DNA of 27,491 nt from Synergistaceae bacterium (GCA_012728505.1 JAAYEY010000085.1:1-27491), one strand, 5' to 3'; positions 8,270 through 17,414 are shown, counted from the stretch's first letter. A program made the numbers and translations. The notes: generated from the letters alone by a model not told the origin.

Positions 8270-10936
8270 ATGGATTCCGAGAAAACCGTATTAGGCAAGG
8301 GATATGAACCAGCACCGATAGAAGATAAATGGTATATGAGATGGATAGATGAAGGGCTTTTCAAAGCTGACCCATCTTCTTCAAAACCGCCATACTCAAT
8401 AGTTATCCCACCGCCTAACGTAACCGGTTCCTTGCATGTAGGCCATGCACTGGACAACACTCTGCAGGATATACTTTGCAGGACTAAGAGGATGCAGGGT
8501 TACGAGGTGCTTTGGCTTCCCGGGACAGACCATGCAGGTATCGCTACACAGAACGTTGTGGAACGCTCTCTTGCAGCTAAAGGAATCTCGCGCCACGATT
8601 TGGGACGCGAAGAGTTTGTTTCTAAAGTATGGGAATGGAAAGAAGAGTACGGGAGCACGATCATCAACCAACTAAAAAAACTGGGTGCTTCATGTGACTG
8701 GGACAGAGAACGCTTCACTATGGATGAGGGCCTCTCTGTTGCTGTGCGCAAGATATTTGTAGACCTCTACAAGAAAGACCTCATCTACAGAGGCAAATAC
8801 CTTATCAACTGGTGCCCACGGTGCCACACAGCGCTATCTGACCTTGAGGTTGAACATGAGGAAAAAGATGGCAAGTTCTATGAGGTTGCCTACAAGTTTG
8901 CAGATGGAGACGGCTGCCTTAAAGTAATGACGACCCGTCCCGAAACAATCCTTGGCGATACAGCTATAGCTGTACACCCAAGAGATGAAAAGAACCGCGA
9001 ACTTGTGGGAAGAAAAGTGATAGTTCCAATTGCAGGCAGAGTTATACCCGTTATTGAAGACATAATGGTAGACCCGGAATTTGGATCAGGCTGTGTAAAA
9101 ATTACACCTGCTCACGATCCTAATGACTTCCTTGTCGGTCAGCGACATGGACTTGAACAGATACAGGTCATCGATGACAACGGTATTATGTGCGGCGAAG
9201 AATCAGGTAAATATATCGGCATGGATCGCTTCGATGCGAGAAAAGCCATTGTTGAGGATTTAAAAAACGACGGCTCTCTCATAAATACCGAAGACATAAA
9301 ACATTCTGTAGGTGAGTGCTACCGTTGCCATACCGTTATCGAACCATATCTTTCCGAGCAGTGGTTCGTCAGGGCCAAACCCCTTGCGGACGCAGGAGTT
9401 GCTTCGGTCAAAGCCGGAGATATTCGTTTCGTTCCCGACCAGTGGACTAACGTCTATTATCAGTGGATGGAAAACATCAGAGACTGGTGCATATCAAGAC
9501 AGCTCTGGTGGGGGCACAGGATACCTGCCTGGTACTGCGATAAGTGCGGAGAGATTATAGTTGATACAGATGCACCGAAATCATGCCCAAAGTGCGGAAA
9601 TTCCGAACTGAGACAGGATGAGGACGTACTTGATACGTGGTTCTCAAGTGCCCTGTGGCCTTTCTCAACTATGGGATGGCCCGAAGAGACAGAGCTGCTT
9701 AAGAAATTCTATCCCACCTCTGTGCTCGTAACAGGATTTGACATAATATTTTTCTGGGTTGCGCGAATGATAATGTTAGGGCTTGAAGGCATGGACGGAA
9801 AAGTTCCTTTCCACGATGTCTACATCCACGCCCTTGTACGCGATGAAAAAGGCCAGAAGATGAGCAAGTCTAAGGGCAATGTAATCGACCCTCTGACGAT
9901 AGTTGAGGAATACGGTGCGGATGCGCTCAGATTTACTATGGCGGCGCTTACCGTTCAAGGACGTGACATTTTCCTTTCAACAGAAAGGATAGCTACCTAC
10001 AGACTTTTCATGAACAAACTGTGGAACGCCAGCCGGTTTGCTCTAATGAACCTTGAAGACGCGGAACCGGGAATGAAATGGGACGACAATGAGCTTGAGC
10101 TCCACGATAAGTGGATTTTGAACAGAATATCACAGGTTTCTGTGGAGATGACACGCCTTATCGACGGTTATTTCTTTGGAGAAGCAGCTAAACTTATGTA
10201 TGATTTTGTCTGGGGAGAACTTTGCGATTGGTATCTCGAACTTTCTAAGCCAGCTCTTCGAGGCGATGGGGGAGAGGCCAAAAGAAAGTCTACCCAAGCG
10301 ATTCTTCTTGCAGTATTTGAAGATGTGCTAAAGCTCCTGCATCCCTTTATTCCTTTTGTAACTGATGAACTGTGGCAGGCTTTTCCCTTTAGCAACGGAA
10401 TAATAGAACGAACTGAATGGCCGGGACCAAGGCTTGAAAAGACAGATGAGAATGTCATAAAAGATATGGACCTAGTCCGTGAGGTTATCAGATCTATAAG
10501 AAACTTGAGAGCTGAAGCGCATATTGCTCCTTCGCAGCTGATACCGAGAGCCGTACTCTCGGTACATCACGATGAAAAACTGGCACTGCTAAAATCATCC
10601 GAGTCTCAGATAAAACTTCTCGCTAAAGTCGAAAAGCTAGAGATAATGGAAAAGGGTGCAGAGAAGCCTCAAAAGAGCCTCGCGTCTGTTCTGGACGATG
10701 TTCAGATTTACCTTCCGGTAGGAGATCTTCTTGATGTCGAGAGTGAGATTCAACGCCTTAAAAACGACCTGTCTAAGATAGAGACGGATATTGAAAAGAG
10801 CAAGGGAAAGCTTGCCAATAGTCAATTTGTTGAGAGGGCCCCTAAAGAAATCATAATTAAAGAAGAGACCTCCCTTTGTGACAACGAGGCAAAAAAAGAG
10901 AGAATCAAAGAGAACCTTTCAAGCCTTAACGACTGA
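8270..10936 (+). CDS. valS: Valine--tRNA ligase
   Basis: This class Ia synthetase charges tRNA-Val. The 888 residues include HVGH at 56-59 within PPPNVTGSLHVGHALD, the CP1 editing domain with TTRPETILGDTAIAVHP, zinc-type cysteine motifs (CPRCH, CYRCH and CDKCG...CPKCGN), and KMSKS at 530-534. An anticodon-binding domain follows, then a C-terminal coiled-coil arm (about 820-888). Start ATG 8270 lies 7 nt after GAGGAGG; an ATG at 8266 is out of frame. The stop is 2 nt before folC, as in many operons where valS precedes folC. Confidence 0.97.
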   Translation: MDSEKTVLGKGYEPAPIEDKWYMRWIDEGLFKADPSSSKPPYSIVIPPPNVTGSLHVGHALDNTLQDILCRTKRMQGYEVLWLPGTDHAGIATQNVVERSLAAKGISRHDLGREEFVSKVWEWKEEYGSTIINQLKKLGASCDWDRERFTMDEGLSVAVRKIFVDLYKKDLIYRGKYLINWCPRCHTALSDLEVEHEEKDGKFYEVAYKFADGDGCLKVMTTRPETILGDTAIAVHPRDEKNRELVGRKVIVPIAGRVIPVIEDIMVDPEFGSGCVKITPAHDPNDFLVGQRHGLEQIQVIDDNGIMCGEESGKYIGMDRFDARKAIVEDLKNDGSLINTEDIKHSVGECYRCHTVIEPYLSEQWFVRAKPLADAGVASVKAGDIRFVPDQWTNVYYQWMENIRDWCISRQLWWGHRIPAWYCDKCGEIIVDTDAPKSCPKCGNSELRQDEDVLDTWFSSALWPFSTMGWPEETELLKKFYPTSVLVTGFDIIFFWVARMIMLGLEGMDGKVPFHDVYIHALVRDEKGQKMSKSKGNVIDPLTIVEEYGADALRFTMAALTVQGRDIFLSTERIATYRLFMNKLWNASRFALMNLEDAEPGMKWDDNELELHDKWILNRISQVSVEMTRLIDGYFFGEAAKLMYDFVWGELCDWYLELSKPALRGDGGEAKRKSTQAILLAVFEDVLKLLHPFIPFVTDELWQAFPFSNGIIERTEWPGPRLEKTDENVIKDMDLVREVIRSIRNLRAEAHIAPSQLIPRAVLSVHHDEKLALLKSSESQIKLLAKVEKLEIMEKGAEKPQKSLASVLDDVQIYLPVGDLLDVESEIQRLKNDLSKIETDIEKSKGKLANSQFVERAPKEIIIKEETSLCDNEAKKERIKENLSSLND

Positions 10937-10938
10937 TA

Positions 10939-12261
10939 ATGAAGGATATCGAGAAATTCCACGATATAGAGTCAAAACTTCAAAGTCTGGCGAGCCCGGG
11001 AATAATACCCGGACTTGCCAGACTTTCGCATTTGCTCATGCTTCTAGGAAACCCAGAAAGAAAGTTTAAAGCTGTACATGTTGTAGGTACGAACGGCAAG
11101 GGGTCAACAGCATCTACACTATCTTCTATTTTGAATAAATCGGGCTACAAGTCTGCCCTCTATACAAGCCCTCATTTAGTCTCTTTTGCCGAAAGGCTAA
11201 CCATCGATGAAGAAGAGATTTCTTTTGAAAAATGGGAAGAATCTTTAAAACTAATTGAAAAAAAGATTGAGTCATCCGAACGGCTGAAGGCTCAGCCCCC
11301 AACCTATTTTGAACTGACCACAGCCGCCGCTTTTATGATAATTGCTGAAGCGAGAGTAGACATAGCTGTGATCGAAGCCGGCCTTGGCGGCAGACTCGAT
11401 GCTACAAATATTCTTTCAAATGTTGTCCTGACTCTTATAACCCCATTAGCCATAGATCACGCGGAATACCTTGGGAATACCCTTGCCTCCATAGCGAAAG
11501 AGAAATTCGCCGTCATGAGGCCTGGCACGCCTGCTATATTTTCTGGAGGAGAAGAGGACATCGAGAGTCTTTTCTTTGACACGGCATTTAAAAAAAATAC
11601 TAATGCTCAGTTGTTACGCAGGCTCTGCAGCTACGGGACGATAGAAGTATCTTTGACTGGGACGGATTTTTATATCGAGACAGAGTGTCTTCGCTCCGAT
11701 TATCATACGCCCCTAATAGGATCCTACCAGACGGATAATGCAGTTCTGGCAATTGCCGCAGCATGTGAACTGAAAACATCTTCTCTAACCAAATTCGAAA
11801 AGATTACTTTCCAAACCCTCTACAAGGGAGTTGTTTCGGTAAGATGGCCCGGAAGGTTTGAAATTTTAAAAAAAGATCCACTTCTTATCATTGATGGGGC
11901 TCATAATCCTCACGCACTTAAAAGGCTAGCTGAGAATACTGCATCAATCTTACGAGATAGGCCCTTTAATTTGGTAGTTGCAATGATGAAAGACAAAGAC
12001 GTATTAAAGAGCCTTGATATAATTAAAGGTATGAGAACAAAGCTTTACTGCACCCAGATACCCGGAATGGACCGAAGCCTTGCTTCAAAAGAACTTTTAG
12101 AAATGGCCCAAGATAAAGGTATCGTCTGCGCAGGGGAGTGGGAAGACCCTAACAGGGCTGTTAAAGAGAGCCTTGCTTCCGATTGTGATACCATATGCTG
12201 CGGGAGCCTCTATCTCAGTGGATATGTAAAGGAGCATTTTGATGCAAATAAAGGGATTTAA
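10939..12261 (+). CDS. folC: Folylpolyglutamate synthase / dihydrofolate synthase
   Basis: FolC is a Mur-ligase-type ATP-dependent enzyme that adds glutamate to dihydropteroate or folates in the cytosol. In 440 residues I see the P-loop GTNGKGS (50-56), the YTSPHLVSFAERLTID substrate block, the EAGLGGRLDATN motif, TPLAIDHAEYLG, and the Mur-ligase linker DGAHNPHAL. The domain split between N-terminal ATPase and C-terminal Rossmann-like part is normal. The ATG is 2 nt after the valS stop and no good ribosome site is visible, so it probably depends on ribosomes finishing valS. Whether it carries both activities or only FPGS cannot be told from sequence. Confidence 0.94.
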   Translation: MKDIEKFHDIESKLQSLASPGIIPGLARLSHLLMLLGNPERKFKAVHVVGTNGKGSTASTLSSILNKSGYKSALYTSPHLVSFAERLTIDEEEISFEKWEESLKLIEKKIESSERLKAQPPTYFELTTAAAFMIIAEARVDIAVIEAGLGGRLDATNILSNVVLTLITPLAIDHAEYLGNTLASIAKEKFAVMRPGTPAIFSGGEEDIESLFFDTAFKKNTNAQLLRRLCSYGTIEVSLTGTDFYIETECLRSDYHTPLIGSYQTDNAVLAIAAACELKTSSLTKFEKITFQTLYKGVVSVRWPGRFEILKKDPLLIIDGAHNPHALKRLAENTASILRDRPFNLVVAMMKDKDVLKSLDIIKGMRTKLYCTQIPGMDRSLASKELLEMAQDKGIVCAGEWEDPNRAVKESLASDCDTICCGSLYLSGYVKEHFDANKGI

Positions 12262-13018
12262 GTACATAGACGAAAATGGACAAAAAGAGCTCCAGCTGGT
12301 AATGCCCAAAGAACTTGAAACTCTCTTTAAGGCAACGATTTACTGTAAGGGCGACATTATGGACATTTCCGAAGGCAATCCGGAGAAAACATGGCACTTA
12401 ATGTCTTCTAATTTTAATAACATTCACTTAGTCGCTCCTCACCAGGTACACGGAACCAAAGTAATCCCCTCAACATCACAATATGCGCTGCCGTTAAGAC
12501 CAAAGGCTGACGGGGTATTGATTACCTCCTCGTCAGATTCTATGGCAAGTCTAAGGTTCGCTGACTGCGCACCGGTAGTTCTGGCTTCTGTAGCTCCTGA
12601 ACCATGGATGATGCTACTTCATTCAGGCTTCGTGGGAACAGTGAAAAACATTTCAGGGAAATCGCTTGCCACTTTTTCAAAAAAAGGATCAGCTTTAAAG
12701 GGTGAGAGGGTATGGGCCTGGATAGGTCCATGTATATGTAAAGACTGTTATTCAAGGAAAATCGACGACCCATCCACTCAAAATGCATTGAAAGTTTACT
12801 CTCCGGAAAATTACTATGATAAAAATGGGATGGTCTATTTTGACATCAGGGGAGAAATAAAAAGACAGTTAATGCGTTGCGGCCTGCCTTGTGATAATAT
12901 CTATGAGGTCGATGGTTGCACATACTGCAATAGCGGCTCATATTACTCTTATCGCGCCGGTGATGAAAGAGCAAGAATGTTTCTTCTAGGAGGAAATACC
13001 ACAAAAGCGGCACATTAG
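12242..13018 (+). CDS. pgeF: PgeF/YfiH family protein (peptidoglycan editing factor / multicopper polyphenol oxidase family)
   Basis: The 258-residue protein fits the YfiH/DUF152 family, whose members remove wrongly incorporated L-Ser from peptidoglycan precursors (PgeF) or act as purine nucleoside phosphorylase/laccase-like enzymes. The metal-site triad is present: His70 in HQVHG, Cys109 in FADCAPV, His127 in LLHSGF. The usual HAGWRG block is divergent here (HSGFVG). ADGVLIT and GPCICKDCY are further family blocks. I start at ATG 12242 because AAAGGAG (12228-12234) is 7 nt away; a TTG directly before it is possible. The first 20 nt overlap folC, so the two are coupled. Which of the reported activities applies is uncertain. 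Confidence 0.85.
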   Translation: MQIKGFKYIDENGQKELQLVMPKELETLFKATIYCKGDIMDISEGNPEKTWHLMSSNFNNIHLVAPHQVHGTKVIPSTSQYALPLRPKADGVLITSSSDSMASLRFADCAPVVLASVAPEPWMMLLHSGFVGTVKNISGKSLATFSKKGSALKGERVWAWIGPCICKDCYSRKIDDPSTQNALKVYSPENYYDKNGMVYFDIRGEIKRQLMRCGLPCDNIYEVDGCTYCNSGSYYSYRAGDERARMFLLGGNTTKAAH

Positions 13019-13073
13019 GTGAGAATTATAGCAGGTAATAGAATCGAATTTTTAGACGTGAGGTGAACGTAGA

Positions 13074-14045
13074 ATGGACAACATAAAAGTCGGGGTCATC
13101 GGCGTTGGACATCTAGGAATGCATCATGCCAGAGTTTACACTGAAATCCTTGGAGCCCAGCTTGTCGGAGCTGTCGACATAAACGAAGAAAGAGCTCATG
13201 CAGTTTGCGAACCACTCGGAGTAGCAGCATACAATGGAATAGAGTCCTTCATAAAACATACTCGTCCTGACGCACTTAGCATAGTTGTCCCCACCTGCCA
13301 ACACTTCGAAATAGCAAAGATAGCAATGGAAAACGGCATACACGTTCTCATAGAAAAACCTGTCACCTCAAGTGTAGACGAAGCAGAACAACTTCTCAAA
13401 CTAGCAGTTAAGAAGGATCTTATACTGCAGGTAGGACACATAGAGAGGTTCAACAGCGCAGTACAACATGTCAGAGAATTCATCAAAGATCCTTATTTTA
13501 TTCAGACCCACAGAATGGGACCTTTTACACCAAGGATAAGTGACGTAGGAGTCGTGCTTGATCTCATGATTCATGACGTCGATATAATTTTGTCATTGAT
13601 AAATTCTGAACTGGTATCCATTTCGGCAATAGGAAGATGCATCAGGACCGACCATGAGGATATTGCTTCCGCACAACTGACCTTCGCTAATGGAGCGATG
13701 GCTCAAATACTTGTAAGCAGAGTCTCTGAAAAGAGGATACGCCAAATGGAGATCACAGAGGCTGAAAGATACATCACAGTCAATTATGAATCACAGGATA
13801 TTTCTGTCCAGCGCTGCGTAAGGCAGAGCGGCGGAAACCTTGTTGAAGTAATGGAACACCCTGTTTTCCCCAAGACCGAACCTCTCAAGATGGAGCTCCA
13901 ACACTTTGTCTCATGTGTAAGAGAGGGACGACAGCCAATGGTCGGAATCAAAGACGGCAAAAGGGCCCTCGAAGTATGCGTCGCCGTTCTTAGACAGATA
14001 CACGAAGAAAAAAGTGCAGCAGGCTCACTGCTTTCTGCAATATAA
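13074..14045 (+). CDS. Gfo/Idh/MocA oxidoreductase, probable UDP-GlcNAc 3-dehydrogenase (GnnA-like)
   Basis: This is a 323-residue NAD(P)-dependent dehydrogenase with an N-terminal Rossmann motif GVIGVGHLGMHH (7-18), EKP at 94-96, and the C-terminal HDVDI stretch (167-171) carrying the family's catalytic-site His. HRMGPFTPRISDVGVVLDLMIHD strongly resembles the group that oxidises UDP-GlcNAc at C3 as the first step to GlcNAc3N-type lipid A (GnnA). That sub-assignment is from memory, and neither a gnnB aminotransferase nor lpx genes lie nearby, so I leave the symbol blank. TGAGGTGA (13059-13066) precedes the ATG by 7 nt. A strong terminator follows at 14088-14114, closing this block. Confidence 0.82.
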   Translation: MDNIKVGVIGVGHLGMHHARVYTEILGAQLVGAVDINEERAHAVCEPLGVAAYNGIESFIKHTRPDALSIVVPTCQHFEIAKIAMENGIHVLIEKPVTSSVDEAEQLLKLAVKKDLILQVGHIERFNSAVQHVREFIKDPYFIQTHRMGPFTPRISDVGVVLDLMIHDVDIILSLINSELVSISAIGRCIRTDHEDIASAQLTFANGAMAQILVSRVSEKRIRQMEITEAERYITVNYESQDISVQRCVRQSGGNLVEVMEHPVFPKTEPLKMELQHFVSCVREGRQPMVGIKDGKRALEVCVAVLRQIHEEKSAAGSLLSAI

Positions 14046-14056
14046 CTAAATAACAA

Positions 14057-14085
14057 ATGACATTCCGTCCAATAAGAGCTATCAT
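14057..14085 (+). promoter_or_regulatory. Candidate promoter for the small membrane protein-meaB unit
   Basis: ATGACA (14057-14062) and TATCAT (14080-14085) are spaced by 17 bp; each matches the sigma70 consensus at 5 of 6 positions. Initiation near 14092 would fall inside the stem of the terminator at 14088-14114, so new transcripts could not form the whole hairpin, while read-through from upstream would. Confidence 0.4.
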
Positions 14086-14087
14086 CT

Positions 14088-14114
14088 AGAGAGGAGATAT
14101 TCCTCTCTTTTTTT
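14088..14114 (+). terminator. Rho-independent terminator after the GnnA-like gene
   Basis: Perfect 8-bp stem AGAGAGGA/TCCTCTCT with a GATAT loop, running into seven Ts (14108-14114). This is the most convincing terminator in the window. Confidence 0.85.
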
Positions 14115-14143
14115 GTTGAATCATCCCTAAGTGAAAGGATGTA

Positions 14144-14386
14144 TTGCGTTTGATAGATTTTATCAAAAGTATTCCACCTGTAAACCTCCAGGCGCTTGTG
14201 GCGCTTGCTCTTTTCGGGGCAACGCTGCTTATCGCCCGGATGGTGGTTAATATCCAATCAGGGAAATGGCCGGGAGGCCCGATGTTCGTCTTATACCTAA
14301 GAGTCCTGCTTGGATTTCTTTTTGCCAGTTCTATCGGCTTGGGCTTTTACTGTTTTGCTGGAATAGACATTCTTTTTAATAAATAG
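14144..14386 (+). CDS. Small two-helix membrane protein of unknown function
   Basis: I do not recognise this 80-residue protein. It has two hydrophobic segments (about residues 14-34, LQALVALALFGATLLIARMVV, and 48-70) joined by a short loop containing IQSGKWPGGP. It has a short N-terminal stretch and a few charged residues, consistent with a small integral inner-membrane protein with both ends on the same side. The start is probably TTG 14144 (AAGGA at about 14135-14139); TTG 14150 in the same frame is an alternative. It ends right before the ribosome site of meaB, 16 nt from its ATG, so the two are very likely co-transcribed. Coding potential is supported by position, hydrophobic pattern and ribosome sites rather than homology. 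Confidence 0.65.
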   Translation: MRLIDFIKSIPPVNLQALVALALFGATLLIARMVVNIQSGKWPGGPMFVLYLRVLLGFLFASSIGLGFYCFAGIDILFNK

Positions 14387-14402
14387 TAAGGAGAGTTGAT
14401 TC

Positions 14403-15338
14403 ATGGAAAAGCTTCTGAGTAACGCGTTTAAAGGGGACCCAAGATCCATTGGCCGCCTTATAAGTCTTGTTGAGGCCGATACCCCTAAGGCAAAAGAAAT
14501 TATGAAGCAGATCTACCCCCGAACAGGTAATGCAAAAGTAATCGGCATAACAGGAAGTCCGGGAGCAGGAAAAAGTACCTTCGTAGACAGATTGATAGAA
14601 CAGTTTCAGAAAGAGAACAAAAAAATTGGAGTAATAGCGATTGACCCTTCAAGCCCTTTTACCGGAGGAGCTATCCTGGGAGACAGGCTTCGTATGCAAG
14701 GCCACGCCCTAGACAAAGATGTGTTTATAAGAAGCATGGGCTCTAGAGGCCATCTCGGTGGGGTAAGCCGCTCTACACACGAAGCAGCGTTAATACTTGA
14801 CGCCTGTGGTTTTGATATTGTTCTAATCGAAACTGTCGGTGTTGGGCAATCTGAGGTAGATATAATCAAAATAGCTGACAGTGTCTGTCTCGTTCTCGTC
14901 CCCGGAATGGGAGACGATGTCCAGATAATGAAGGCAGGTATAATGGAAATTGCCGATACCTTTGTTATAAACAAGGCGGACAAAGAGGGAGCCGACAAGG
15001 TTGCAGCTGACGTACAGGTAATGCTCAAGATGCTCAAGGAAAAAGACTGGATACCACCAGTAACCCTTGTATCGTCCAGAAATAACACCGGTGTGGATGA
15101 AGTTAAAAATACACTCAATAACCACTGGAACTACCTTCACACTTCTAATGAAGGCAAAAAGAGACGTTTTAGCCAGCTAGAGATGGAAGTCGAGGCAGTA
15201 CTTAGGGGCGAGATATCAATAATGACAGAAAAATTATGGAAAAAACGCAAACAAGATGGAGTTGTTGAGGATCTGGCTGCCAGAAAGACCGATCCTTACA
15301 CATTGGCCGGAGAGATAATTTCAGAAATAATTAAATAA
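14403..15338 (+). CDS. meaB: Methylmalonyl-CoA mutase-associated GTPase MeaB (ArgK family)
   Basis: MeaB is a G3E-type GTPase that loads and protects the adenosylcobalamin cofactor of methylmalonyl-CoA mutase. The 311 residues show Walker A GSPGAGKS (51-58), the conserved DPSSPFTGGAILGDR and RSMGSRGHLGGVS blocks, ETVGVGQSEVD (switch region), and an NKADKEGAD base-recognition motif. TAAGGAG (14387-14393) is 9 nt before ATG 14403. No mutase gene is in this window; its partner must be encoded elsewhere. It shares a probable transcript with the small membrane protein upstream. The older name ArgK (transport ATPase) is a misannotation in the literature. Confidence 0.94.
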   Translation: MEKLLSNAFKGDPRSIGRLISLVEADTPKAKEIMKQIYPRTGNAKVIGITGSPGAGKSTFVDRLIEQFQKENKKIGVIAIDPSSPFTGGAILGDRLRMQGHALDKDVFIRSMGSRGHLGGVSRSTHEAALILDACGFDIVLIETVGVGQSEVDIIKIADSVCLVLVPGMGDDVQIMKAGIMEIADTFVINKADKEGADKVAADVQVMLKMLKEKDWIPPVTLVSSRNNTGVDEVKNTLNNHWNYLHTSNEGKKRRFSQLEMEVEAVLRGEISIMTEKLWKKRKQDGVVEDLAARKTDPYTLAGEIISEIIK

Positions 15339-15391
15339 TTTTTGCATCAAAATGTAAAACAAATTAAACCTTACTCTCGGGAGGAACACAC

Positions 15392-16507
15392 ATGAAAATT
15401 GCACTGGGCGCTGACCATGCGGGCTACATACTTAAGGAAGAGATAAAGGAACATCTTATTTCCGCCGGACATGAGGTTGCAGATTGCGGGACTTCTTCTG
15501 CAGATCTCAGCGTAGATTATCCTGATTGCGGATTCAGTGCTGCAGAGACCGTTGCCAACCATAAAGCAGATTTGGGAATTCTCTTCTGTGGAACCGGAAT
15601 AGGGATGAGCATCGTTGCAAACAAAGTCACAGGTATCAGGGCTGCTCTGTGTCATGACCATTTCACTGCGACGATGAGCCGCAGGCATAACAATGCAAAT
15701 GTGCTGGTAATTGGAAGCAGAGTAACAGGCTCAGGTCTTGCAAAGGAAATTGTCGACACCTGGCTTAACGAAGAGTTTGAGGGCGGACGACACGCCTTCC
15801 GCGTAGACAAGATAACCGCTTATGAAAAAAAACATTCATCAGAAGCAGATCTTGCCGTATGTTCATCAAATTCCGCGGGAGGAAGAACTGTCGTAATTGA
15901 ACATCCGTTGGTCAGACACAAGCTTGGTCTCATGAGGGACAAAAACACTTCGTCAAAGGATTTCAGGGATCTCGTGCAAGAAGTAGCAGGTCTTATGGTG
16001 TACGAAGTTACCAGACACCTCTCTCTTGAAGAGATCGAAATTGAGACTCCTGTGTCCAATACCAAAGTATTCACCCTATCGGGTAAGAAGTTGGCTATTG
16101 TGCCGGTACTCCGAGCTGGTTTGGGCATGGTTGAAGGTATCCTCAAGCTAATCCCGAACGCCAAGGTCGGTCACATAGGACTTTACAGGGATCCTGAAAC
16201 GTTATTGCCTGTAGATTACTATTGTAAACTGCCCAAAGACATTTCTGAAAGAGATATTTTCGTTGTAGATCCTATGCTTGCTACAGGTGGTTCAGCCGCG
16301 GCAGCAGTAGCGCATATAAAAGGATACGGGGGCAAAAGGATTTCACTTGTTTCCCTTCTCTCAGCTCCTGAAGGCATCGCTAGATTTCATAAAGAGCATC
16401 CCGACGTTGACATTTACACTGCAGCGGTCGACAGCCATCTTAACGAGCATGGCTACATTGTCCCTGGACTCGGAGATGCAGGAGACAGACTCTTCGGTAC
16501 TAAGTAG
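15392..16507 (+). CDS. Fused ribose-5-phosphate isomerase B / uracil phosphoribosyltransferase
   Basis: One uninterrupted 371-codon frame encodes two complete enzymes. Residues 1-148 are RpiB (LacA/RpiB family): Asp8-His9 in GADHAG, catalytic Cys66 in FCGTGIGMS, His99-Asn100 in RRHNN, Arg133 and Arg137. Residues 165-371 are UPRTase: [25 protein letters not shown], the PRPP loop DPMLATGGS (293-301) and the uracil-binding end [18 protein letters not shown] polar linker (about 149-164) joins them. The first interconverts ribulose-5-P and ribose-5-P; the second makes UMP from uracil and PRPP, so the fusion ties pentose phosphate supply to pyrimidine salvage. CGGGAGG lies before ATG 15392. Separate rpiB and upp genes often neighbour each other in Firmicutes, a plausible origin for the fusion. 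Confidence 0.95.
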   Translation: MKIALGADHAGYILKEEIKEHLISAGHEVADCGTSSADLSVDYPDCGFSAAETVANHKADLGILFCGTGIGMSIVANKVTGIRAALCHDHFTATMSRRHNNANVLVIGSRVTGSGLAKEIVDTWLNEEFEGGRHAFRVDKITAYEKKHSSEADLAVCSSNSAGGRTVVIEHPLVRHKLGLMRDKNTSSKDFRDLVQEVAGLMVYEVTRHLSLEEIEIETPVSNTKVFTLSGKKLAIVPVLRAGLGMVEGILKLIPNAKVGHIGLYRDPETLLPVDYYCKLPKDISERDIFVVDPMLATGGSAAAAVAHIKGYGGKRISLVSLLSAPEGIARFHKEHPDVDIYTAAVDSHLNEHGYIVPGLGDAGDRLFGTK

Positions 16508-16532
16508 ATTATGAGAAATTAGAGCTGATATT

Positions 16533-17414
16533 GTGTTTTCAATATATCTGTTTACCCTAGTAACTTTTTTGTGGGGACTTATCGCTACACCTGTATCGAT
16601 TGGTCTTGCACAAAAGTTCAGACTCCTGGATATCCCTGGAGGCAGAAAGAAACACCAAAGCATCATGCCTCGAGGCGCGGGTATTGTTCTATGGAGCGGC
16701 TATTTGCTCTGGGCACTTTTTGTAGGCAACCCCGGAGTTGAGGTACCTTTTATAGCTACAGGAGCTACTATCGTATTCATTGTAGGATATATGGATGACA
16801 TGCATCCGCTCCCGCCTCTATTGAGGCTCTTTTTTCATCTTGCTGCAGCAGCCTGGGTATCATATCCATTGCCTGTTCCACTATGGCAACGGGTGTTGAT
16901 CATTTTCTGGATAACGGGGACCACAAATGCCTATAATCTTATAGACGGCATGGATGGTTTGTGTTTAACCGTTACACTTATTACCTCAATTATTGCTCTT
17001 TTTATAGGAAACGCTTATGTCTGGATGCCGCTCGCAGGGTTGGTTTTCGGAGTGTTGCTCTGGAACTTTCCTCAGCCTAAGACTTTTCTCGGAGACGGAG
17101 GAAGCACTCTTCTTGGATATGTATGCTCGTCTCACCTTGCATGGAGCATTTTCCCTGACCTATTCGGGAAGGGATTTTTTAGTATTGCTTTGGTCCTTTT
17201 CTTTATTGGTGGGGTTCCTGTTATAGATACTCTTGTTGCTATGACAAGACGTATCCTGACAAAAAAATCGCCTTTTTCTCCCGATAGGGGACACGCGCAT
17301 CATAAGCTTCTTGATAATCATTTTTCAAAAATGCAGACGCTGTTCATCCTCGGAGGCGCGCATCTGGTCCTCGTACTTATAGGATTGCGCCTACTAGGAA
17401 TTAAAATATTATAA
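16533..17414 (+). CDS. Polyprenyl-phosphate GlcNAc-1-phosphate transferase family (WecA/TagO-like)
   Basis: This 293-residue polytopic membrane enzyme of the MraY/WecA superfamily transfers a HexNAc-1-phosphate from its UDP sugar to undecaprenyl phosphate at the inner membrane. Family motifs are present: IPGGRKKHQ near the first loop, VGYMDDMHPLPP, NAYNLIDGMDGL, FLGDGGSTLLGY, and the HAHH box in DRGHAHHKLL typical of WecA/TagO rather than MraY. About nine hydrophobic segments are visible. Start is GTG 16533 with a poor ribosome site, 25 nt after rpiB-upp. wecB lies on the other side of the repeat array, which fits a surface-glycan role. The product could start O-antigen, capsule or another glycan. 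Confidence 0.88.
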   Translation: MFSIYLFTLVTFLWGLIATPVSIGLAQKFRLLDIPGGRKKHQSIMPRGAGIVLWSGYLLWALFVGNPGVEVPFIATGATIVFIVGYMDDMHPLPPLLRLFFHLAAAAWVSYPLPVPLWQRVLIIFWITGTTNAYNLIDGMDGLCLTVTLITSIIALFIGNAYVWMPLAGLVFGVLLWNFPQPKTFLGDGGSTLLGYVCSSHLAWSIFPDLFGKGFFSIALVLFFIGGVPVIDTLVAMTRRILTKKSPFSPDRGHAHHKLLDNHFSKMQTLFILGGAHLVLVLIGLRLLGIKIL

